Assembly: GCA_036311245.1 (NCBI GenBank)
Contig: JAXJQH010000003.1
Location: 1 to 10,277, forward strand
Origin: SIG578 sp036311245
GTDB lineage: Bacteria > Bacillota > Clostridia > Oscillospirales > Ruminococcaceae
Length of the DNA: 10,277 nt
Direction: 5' to 3'
A program made the position numbers and the translations under genes. Below the pieces are notes generated by a model. It ran no database searches. It saw only the letters and a program-made list of their open reading frames with translations, and had not been told where the DNA came from. Below, piece after piece: positions 6,224-10,277 of the stretch (positions are counted from its first letter, which is position 1; the number at the start of each line of letters is the position of its first letter).

Positions 6224-6937
6224 TTATCTCTTTTTCCTTTTAAAAAGGCGCTGCCAGAAGCTTTTCTTTTCGGGGTTTGTGATTTCGATAATATTTCTGT
6301 AAACCGCATAATGGGTGCGGGTTAATTTTCTGTCAAGATGATAGCAGCCGAAATACCAATTTTGGTATTTAATTGTCAGCATAATTTCATCAAGCAGCTG
6401 TCCTAATCGGTTGGCTTCCTTTTTTTCGCCTGTGATAGCGGTTCTTATCTTATGGGGAGCATCATGAGTGACGATAAAATCGACTTGTTTTCTTTGATTT
6501 AGCTTGTCTCTTGCCGCTTCTAACTCCTCGCTCGAGGGAAGCTCACTCGGCCACCAGCTAACCCCCTCTTTTCGAAATTCAATATCATCACTCTGACCGC
6601 CGCCGAGGGCAAAGATGCTTTTTCCCTCAATCTCATAAATCTCGCCTCTCATAAGCTGCTTTAGGTTGCCGCCGAGGTCACGCACTTTTCCGCCGCAAAA
6701 CTCTGTCTCGGGATATTTTGAAAGCTCGTCCTGATTTTCGTGAGTTCCGTCAAGAAAAAGAACGGTGTATTTACGGTTTCTTATAAACTCAAGATTTTGC
6801 TCCTGCTCATCTCCGCCCTGCCAGACAAAGCCGAAATCGCCTAAAATAATAAGCGTGTCCTCGGGTGAGAGCTTTTTTAGAGCACGCTCAGAAAAACGCT
6901 CGATATCACCGTGCATATCGCCGGTTACATAAATCAC
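6224..6937 (-). CDS. Calcineurin-like metallophosphoesterase
   Basis: This 237-aa cytosolic protein (no signal peptide) belongs to the binuclear-metal phosphoesterase superfamily. Motifs in order are GDMHGD (D7, H9), LGDFGFVW (G33-D34), LDGTHEN (residues 62-68), VTHDAPH (H158) and FGCYHLD (residues 196-202). In canonical members the third motif is GNH(D/E) and the last GHxH, so T65 stands in for the metal-bridging Asn and C198 for the first His; both codons read clearly. The overall layout, with LLDEI and a 'W-YFG-YH-D' end, matches a clostridial group of unknown substrate. The start is GTG at 6937, with AAAGGG at about 6953-6948, 10 nt upstream. The gene is monocistronic, divergent from the carboxypeptidase gene and convergent with secA. 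Substrate (protein phosphate, nucleotide or other) cannot be told. Confidence 0.9.
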   Translation of the reverse strand: MIYVTGDMHGDIERFSERALKKLSPEDTLIILGDFGFVWQGGDEQEQNLEFIRNRKYTVLFLDGTHENQDELSKYPETEFCGGKVRDLGGNLKQLMRGEIYEIEGKSIFALGGGQSDDIEFRKEGVSWWPSELPSSEELEAARDKLNQRKQVDFIVTHDAPHKIRTAITGEKKEANRLGQLLDEIMLTIKYQNWYFGCYHLDRKLTRTHYAVYRNIIEITNPEKKSFWQRLFKRKKR

Positions 6938-7013
6938 AAAAACCAGACCCTTTCAAAAAAATCGCCCACTTTTACACTTTTTTCTTTTTTCTCTTTATTT
7001 TGCGGACAAACTA

Positions 7014-7022
7014 TGTTACAAT
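7014..7022 (+). promoter_or_regulatory. Possible extended -10 promoter of the carboxypeptidase gene
   Basis: TGTTACAAT (7014-7022) fits the TGnTATAAT extended -10 pattern with one mismatch, about 45 bp upstream of the ATG. No good -35 lies at 17 bp, but a T-rich tract (about 6967-7000) precedes it. An alternative is TTACAA (7016-7021) with TATTAT (7039-7044) at 17 bp. Confidence 0.4.
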
Positions 7023-7039
7023 GATTTTAATACATAATT

Positions 7040-7068
7040 ATTATACACGCAAGGGAGGGATTTGTCTA
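7040..7068 (-). promoter_or_regulatory. Putative promoter of the metallophosphoesterase gene
   Basis: On the minus strand, TAGACA (7068-7063), a 17-bp spacer and a perfect TATAAT (7045-7040) predict a start near 7033 and a leader of roughly 95 nt. The -35 ends on the first base of the divergent carboxypeptidase start codon, and the spacer covers that gene's ribosome binding site, so the two divergent transcripts overlap at their 5' ends. Confidence 0.5.
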
Positions 7069-8399
7069 TGAAAAAAATCATATCAAGTCTGATTTTAGTT
7101 GTCTTTTTATCATTAGCTGTATTTTCTGTTCCCTCTTCTGCAGCGTATTCCCCCGGCTTTGACCTCACCGCAAAGGGAGTATATCTTGTAAATCTCGACA
7201 CCGACACCGTTATCTACGAAAAAAACAAAGACGATCGGTTATATCCCGCATCTCTTACCAAAATTATGACCTCGCTGCTATTAGTTGAAATGGTGCCCGA
7301 CCTTGATAACACCGTTATCACCGCTAAGGCTTCTATTCTCGGCTCTTTCTCAACTATGAATGTTTCGCTTGCGGGTATTCTTGCGGGAGAAGAGCTTACT
7401 GCCCGAGAGCTTCTTTACTGTATGCTGCTTCAATCGGGAAACGAGGCAGCCGCCATTGTTGCAGATTACTTAGGTGACCAGAGCATTAATAATTTTATTG
7501 ATATGATGAACGAGCGCGCGAGAGAGCTTGGCGCGGTTAACACAAATTTTGTAAACCCTCACGGACTTCACGACGACAATCACTACACCACCGCTTATGA
7601 CATTTATCTTATTGCAAAAGAGGCGCTGAAACACGACGAGATAATTGAAATTGCCTCAACCTACAGCTATCAGCTTAGAAAAACCAACAAGAGAGAGCCT
7701 GAATGGCTTGTCAGCACCAATAAAATGATGCAAAAAGGCTCTCAATACTATCGCTCATATATCAAGGGACTTAAAACAGGCACAACCACACCTGCAGGCA
7801 AATGTTTCGCGGCATATGCAGAGAGAAACGGATATCATTATCTCTCGATTATGCTTGGCGCCGCCTACAAGGACGAGGGCGGCAACATTCTCAGCGAAAA
7901 TTATGCCTTTTCCGAAACCGCAAAGCTCCTTGACTGGGCATTTGAGAAATTTTCTCTCAAAACTCTGCTTCCCTCTGACCAGAGCTGCGCGCAGATACCG
8001 CTGCGGCTTTCATCTGAGCGAGATTCCCTGCTACTTTATCCCGACAAGAAAATAGTAGCTCTTATCCCTGACGAAATTGACCCCTCAAGCGTTCAGGTTA
8101 TACCGCACACCAACACTTATGCCCAAGCTCCCATTAAAAAGGGAGATGTGGTGGGCTATGTTGAGGTAAAGCTTGCAGACGAGGTTGTCGGAATAGCTGA
8201 CCTTGTTTCGGGCGAGGATATTGCGCGAAACGAGTTTCTCTATATCGGGCATCTTATTAAGACTATTTTTACATCAATATGGATTAAGCTTGCAGTTGTT
8301 CTGCTTATTCTCTTTGCGCTCATCTATGTTCTGCTTATAATAAGGCAGGAGGTAAATGCGCAGAGATATCGCAGCATTATTAAAAAGCGCAGATTTTAA
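7068..8399 (+). CDS. dacF: D-alanyl-D-alanine carboxypeptidase (DacF/PBP5-type, class S11)
   Basis: This low-molecular-mass penicillin-binding protein removes the terminal D-Ala from peptidoglycan pentapeptides outside the membrane, limiting cross-linking. The active-site triad is complete: S62-L-T-K65 (nucleophile Ser in YPASLTKIM), S123-G-N125, and K236-T-G238 (GLKTGTTTPAG). An N-terminal signal peptide (residues 1 to about 26, ending SSAA) and a C-terminal membrane helix (about residues 405-427, followed by a basic tail KKRRF) anchor it. The region after the KTG box holds the all-beta C-terminal domain typical of PBP5/DacF. ATG 7068 is chosen because AAGGGAGG (7051-7058) lies 9 nt upstream; the TTG at 7062 would be only 3 nt away. 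The product is 443 aa. A TM anchor instead of the usual amphipathic helix is a mild variation. The exact paralogue name (dacA, dacB or dacF) is uncertain. Its 3' end overlaps the M14 gene by 4 nt, tail to tail. Confidence 0.93.
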   Translation: MKKIISSLILVVFLSLAVFSVPSSAAYSPGFDLTAKGVYLVNLDTDTVIYEKNKDDRLYPASLTKIMTSLLLVEMVPDLDNTVITAKASILGSFSTMNVSLAGILAGEELTARELLYCMLLQSGNEAAAIVADYLGDQSINNFIDMMNERARELGAVNTNFVNPHGLHDDNHYTTAYDIYLIAKEALKHDEIIEIASTYSYQLRKTNKREPEWLVSTNKMMQKGSQYYRSYIKGLKTGTTTPAGKCFAAYAERNGYHYLSIMLGAAYKDEGGNILSENYAFSETAKLLDWAFEKFSLKTLLPSDQSCAQIPLRLSSERDSLLLYPDKKIVALIPDEIDPSSVQVIPHTNTYAQAPIKKGDVVGYVEVKLADEVVGIADLVSGEDIARNEFLYIGHLIKTIFTSIWIKLAVVLLILFALIYVLLIIRQEVNAQRYRSIIKKRRF

Positions 8400-9283
8400 A
8401 TGACAAGCCCTAAGAGCATCATTTCATAAAGTCTTGCAAAAATGGGCGACAGCTCACTTATCGGCAGAGGATTTTTTCCTCTGCCGATTTCTATTGTAAA
8501 GCCGGGGCAGTTAAATTCATTTATAAACCAGTCCTTAAACCCACCGTGGCTTGCAAGGCCGCCCTGAGTCTGCAAAGTGTAGCCGCTCGAATTTGCAAGC
8601 ATCTGTGCCATCTGCTCTGAGCCCGCGGGGATTTTTTCACCATAGCGGTAAAAAATTTCTTCACCCTGAGAGTGAAAGGCATAAACGCGGCTTACAGAAA
8701 AGCTTCGGCAGAGCGAAACAAGAGCGCGTGTTTCAGGCTCGCTGTTCGGCTTATACCCGCCAAATCTCCTCATCGCTGGGCCGTTTATTCCCGCCTTTTG
8801 CTCCATTTTTCGCAAAATTGCGTGGCCTGCATTAAAATTATGGTTTATATCTACGCCTCGGATATTGGCATTCCACATTCTATAGTCGCCGCCGCTTATT
8901 CTGTCTGTAAATTTGCGGTAACTGCCCGCTGAGGCACCGCCAGATAGCAGCAGCTCTACCCCGTCGGGATTTGCGCAGGGAACTATGATAACTCCCCTTT
9001 TAGAGACTGCGCTTTTAAGCTCTCGGCTATCCGAGAGAGCGCGGCAAAGCTCATCGGCAAATCTTATCATAAGGCTCTCTGTGAGCCATTCAAGCGGATG
9101 AAAGGCTGCTGCATAGACAACGGGGGAGCTCATATTGCCAAGGAAAAGGGCATATATTTTTCGCCCCTGCACCGAATTTCCTATCGAGCCGAGTTTTAAA
9201 AACGGATATGTCTTTTTTTGATGCAAAAGCTTTTTTGTAAGCTCGCCGTAAAAGGGCGGCGTGGTATAAAAAGAGTCTTTCAT
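8396..9283 (-). CDS. M14 zinc peptidase, gamma-D-glutamyl-L-diamino acid endopeptidase-like
   Basis: This 295-aa protein has the metallocarboxypeptidase (M14) fold. Zinc ligands are visible as H62-x-x-E65 (FHPLEW) and H204 (FHSQGE), the catalytic Glu as E265 (FTIEIGRG), with family landmarks NPDGV (105-109), GVDINHNF (143-150) and SEPETRAL (181-188). At the NRNF motif the carboxylate-binding Arg of true carboxypeptidases is His148. The M14C endopeptidases that cut peptidoglycan stem peptides also lack that Arg as I recall, which favours cleavage of gamma-D-Glu-meso-diaminopimelate bonds over C-terminal trimming. There is no signal peptide and no LysM domain, so it likely acts in the cytosol on imported muropeptides (YqgT-like) or is released unconventionally. 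AAGGAG (9295-9290) lies 6 nt before the ATG. It follows the 137-aa gene by 15 nt in one operon. Confidence 0.88.
   Translation of the reverse strand: MKDSFYTTPPFYGELTKKLLHQKKTYPFLKLGSIGNSVQGRKIYALFLGNMSSPVVYAAAFHPLEWLTESLMIRFADELCRALSDSRELKSAVSKRGVIIVPCANPDGVELLLSGGASAGSYRKFTDRISGGDYRMWNANIRGVDINHNFNAGHAILRKMEQKAGINGPAMRRFGGYKPNSEPETRALVSLCRSFSVSRVYAFHSQGEEIFYRYGEKIPAGSEQMAQMLANSSGYTLQTQGGLASHGGFKDWFINEFNCPGFTIEIGRGKNPLPISELSPIFARLYEMMLLGLVI
8460..8490 (+). terminator. Terminator-like hairpin of the carboxypeptidase gene, inside the M14 CDS
   Basis: ATCGGCAGAGGA (8460-8471) pairs perfectly with TCCTCTGCCGAT (8477-8488): 12 bp, GC-rich, loop TTTTT, followed by TTTCTATT. It begins 60 nt after the dac stop, within the antisense of the M14 gene. 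On the minus strand no U-run follows, so it would act rightward only. The short U-tract keeps confidence moderate. Confidence 0.6.
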
Positions 9284-9298
9284 TCTCTTCTCCTTTTT

Positions 9299-9712
9299 TC
9301 ATTTTGCTATCGGCACAAGCGAGAGGTACAAAAACAAAACCGCATCCACGATTTCATCAGAGCGGCTGGGCGAAAGGATATCTATTCGCTGCATAACAAG
9401 CTCCTTTATTTTGCTTTTTTCGGGTTGCCTTTTTGTCTGCGTAAACAGCGGCTTTAGTATCTCAAGCTCTCTTTTGGCGGCGTCAAGGCTTTCGTCTGGC
9501 ACATTGCCGACAAGGCTTCTTGAAAGCGCAATTATACATCTTGCGGAAATTAGCGCCCTCTCCCGCTCCGCAGCCGAAGCAGCGGGGGCTTCAAAAAGCT
9601 CTTCGTAAAGCGCAAGCTGCTGCTCATAATTTTTATAAAGCGGCGGTTTTTCATTCTGAAGACTTTCAGAAAGCTTTAAAAACATATTTTGTAAAAGCCG
9701 TGTTTGTGTCAT
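9299..9712 (-). CDS. Hypothetical protein, 137 aa, upstream of the M14 peptidase
   Basis: I do not recognise this protein. It starts MTQTRLLQNMF and appears almost entirely helical: residues 5-50 are amphipathic (LKLSESLQ...NYEQQLALYEELFEAP), 51-80 Ala/Arg-rich (ASAAERERALISARCIIALSR), and the end is hydrophobic (VDAVLFLYLSLVPIAK). It has no signal peptide and no clear membrane segment. The frame stays open upstream to 10036, but ATG 9712 is chosen because GGGG (9721-9718) sits 5 nt upstream and a longer version would cover a divergent promoter and the start of the neighbouring gene. Its TGA is followed after 15 nt by the M14 start, whose ribosome binding site abuts the stop, so the two are probably co-transcribed and may work together; that is inference only. 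Confidence 0.72.
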   Translation of the reverse strand: MTQTRLLQNMFLKLSESLQNEKPPLYKNYEQQLALYEELFEAPAASAAERERALISARCIIALSRSLVGNVPDESLDAAKRELEILKPLFTQTKRQPEKSKIKELVMQRIDILSPSRSDEIVDAVLFLYLSLVPIAK

Positions 9713-9782
9713 TTTATCCCCGTCTTTCCTTTTTTCTCCGTTTATATTAACTATATGCAGAGCGGTGAAAAAGTAGAATTGC

Positions 9783-9804
9783 GTCATATGACAATTATTT
9801 GTCA
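9783..9804. promoter_or_regulatory. Overlapping dyads in divergent intergenic region (possible operator)
   Basis: Two perfect inverted repeats overlap here: GTCATATGAC (9783-9792) and TGACAA-TTAT-TTGTCA (9789-9804), sharing the TGAC half-site. They sit between the 137-aa gene and the DUF3048 lipoprotein gene, about 30 bp upstream of the latter's -35. A minus-strand TTGACA (9805-9800) overlaps them, but I find no good -10 at the right distance. A regulator binding site is plausible, its protein unknown. Confidence 0.35.
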
Positions 9805-9833
9805 AAATACCGCGAAAAACAATATCTTTCCAC

Positions 9834-9862
9834 TTGAAATACCGAGCGTTATAAGTTATAAT
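9834..9862 (+). promoter_or_regulatory. Promoter of the DUF3048 lipoprotein gene
   Basis: TTGAAA (9834-9839), 17 bp, then a perfect TATAAT (9857-9862). Predicted start near 9869, with an AAGGTGAT ribosome binding site (9886-9893) 5 nt before the ATG at 9899. Confidence 0.7.
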
Positions 9863-9898
9863 TAAATGTATGAAAAAACCGAAAAAAGGTGATATAAA

Positions 9899-10277
9899 AT
9901 GAAAAAAATACTTGCGCTTATTATGTCTGTTGTCTGCATTTTGGCTTTTGCAGGCTGCGCGGGAAATCCCAATGGCTCTTCCTCTCTTATGCCAGAGACC
10001 GAAAGCACAGACGGCTCGGGCAGCAACGAGGAGCAAAAATTTGCTAAAGACCCTCTTACCGGAGAATATACTCTTGATTTATCTGCAAAGGACAAGCGCC
10101 CTGTTGCAATTATGATAAACAACATAAAAATCTCTCTGCCTCAGCGCGGAATTTCAGAGGCGAGCATCATTTATGAGGCTCTCGCAGAGGGCGGAATTAC
10201 AAGACTTATGGCTGTTTTCCCCGATGTCAATAAAATTCCTGATGTCGGCTCTGTTCGCTCGGCACGCCACTATTATC
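9899..10277 (+). CDS. YerB-like DUF3048 lipoprotein (5' part, runs off window)
   Basis: The frame is open from ATG 9899 to the window end (126 codons), so the C-terminal part is missing. The N-terminus MKKILAL plus a hydrophobic stretch ends in a lipobox (F17-A18-G19-C20), predicting an outer-face lipoprotein. Residues 21 to about 50 form a Ser/Gly/Glu linker. From about residue 55 the hallmarks of DUF3048 (YerB family) appear: DPLTGEY, KRPVAIMINN, a Pro-Gln-Arg-Gly-Ile segment (SLPQRGISEASIIYEAL), AEGGITRLMAVF and finally VGSVRSARHYY. The domain is widespread in Firmicutes and its biochemical role is not established. The gene is divergent from the 137-aa/M14 pair and has its own promoter. 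Confidence 0.9.
   Translation, partial: MKKILALIMSVVCILAFAGCAGNPNGSSSLMPETESTDGSGSNEEQKFAKDPLTGEYTLDLSAKDKRPVAIMINNIKISLPQRGISEASIIYEALAEGGITRLMAVFPDVNKIPDVGSVRSARHYY

Noticed and set aside
7062..7067. TTG start two codons before the carboxypeptidase ATG
   Set aside because: The TTG is only 3 nt from the ribosome binding site, while ATG 7068 has normal spacing and begins a standard signal peptide.
8551..8932. Plus-strand frames overlapping the M14 gene
   Set aside because: M14 zinc and catalytic motifs on the minus strand are intact; the plus frames show no family features or ribosome binding sites.
9713..10036. N-terminal extension of the 137-aa protein to a 245-aa version
   Set aside because: It would run through the divergent promoter and into the DUF3048 lipoprotein gene; the ATG at 9712 has its own ribosome binding site and the extension has non-coding-like composition.

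Overview
The window looks like chromosomal DNA of a low-to-moderate GC Gram-positive, most likely a member of the Clostridia. The basis is a SecA with a C-terminal zinc site, several lipoproteins with Firmicutes-style signal peptides, strong AAGGAG-type ribosome binding sites, occasional TTG and GTG starts, a PadR regulator followed by a small membrane protein, a PrsA-like foldase and a YerB/DUF3048 lipoprotein. No species can be named. No rRNA, tRNA, CRISPR array, transposase or phage gene was seen.

Region 1 (1-2190) is visibly AT-richer than the rest. A leftward, edge-truncated lipoprotein of unknown function (up to 685, TTG start) is divergent from a rightward three-gene unit. That unit is a PadR-family repressor (889-1239), a small one-TM protein with a HAAS/DUF1700-like cytoplasmic part (1242-1610), and a small secreted protein (about 1621-2124) whose natural start position reads ACG rather than ATG. 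The divergent intergenic region holds a promoter for each direction and a dyad that could be the PadR operator. A long 20-bp hairpin follows the unit.

Region 2 (2191-6219) is a Sec operon. A good promoter (TTTACA, 17 bp, TATAAT) drives a PrsA/SurA-like foldase lipoprotein with a His/Glu-rich insert, then secA 27 nt later, then a clear terminator. The pair would couple export with folding outside the membrane.

Region 3 (6220-9712) holds envelope-related genes. A leftward metallophosphoesterase shares the bidirectional terminator with secA and is divergent from a D-Ala-D-Ala carboxypeptidase (DacF/PBP5 type). That gene converges, with a 4-nt overlap, on a leftward pair: an unrecognised 137-aa protein followed by an M14 zinc peptidase of the gamma-D-glutamyl-diamino-acid endopeptidase type. 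The apparent dac terminator lies inside the M14 coding region, next to its catalytic Glu codon. Both recognised enzymes fit peptidoglycan stem-peptide trimming.

Region 4 (9713-10277) is a divergent intergenic region with a compact dyad cluster and a good rightward promoter, then the 5' part of a YerB-like DUF3048 lipoprotein that runs off the window.

Most genes are ordinary housekeeping or envelope functions. The less explained parts are the PadR/membrane/secreted-protein module with its anomalous start, the His-rich foldase beside secA, and the terminator hidden in the M14 gene.
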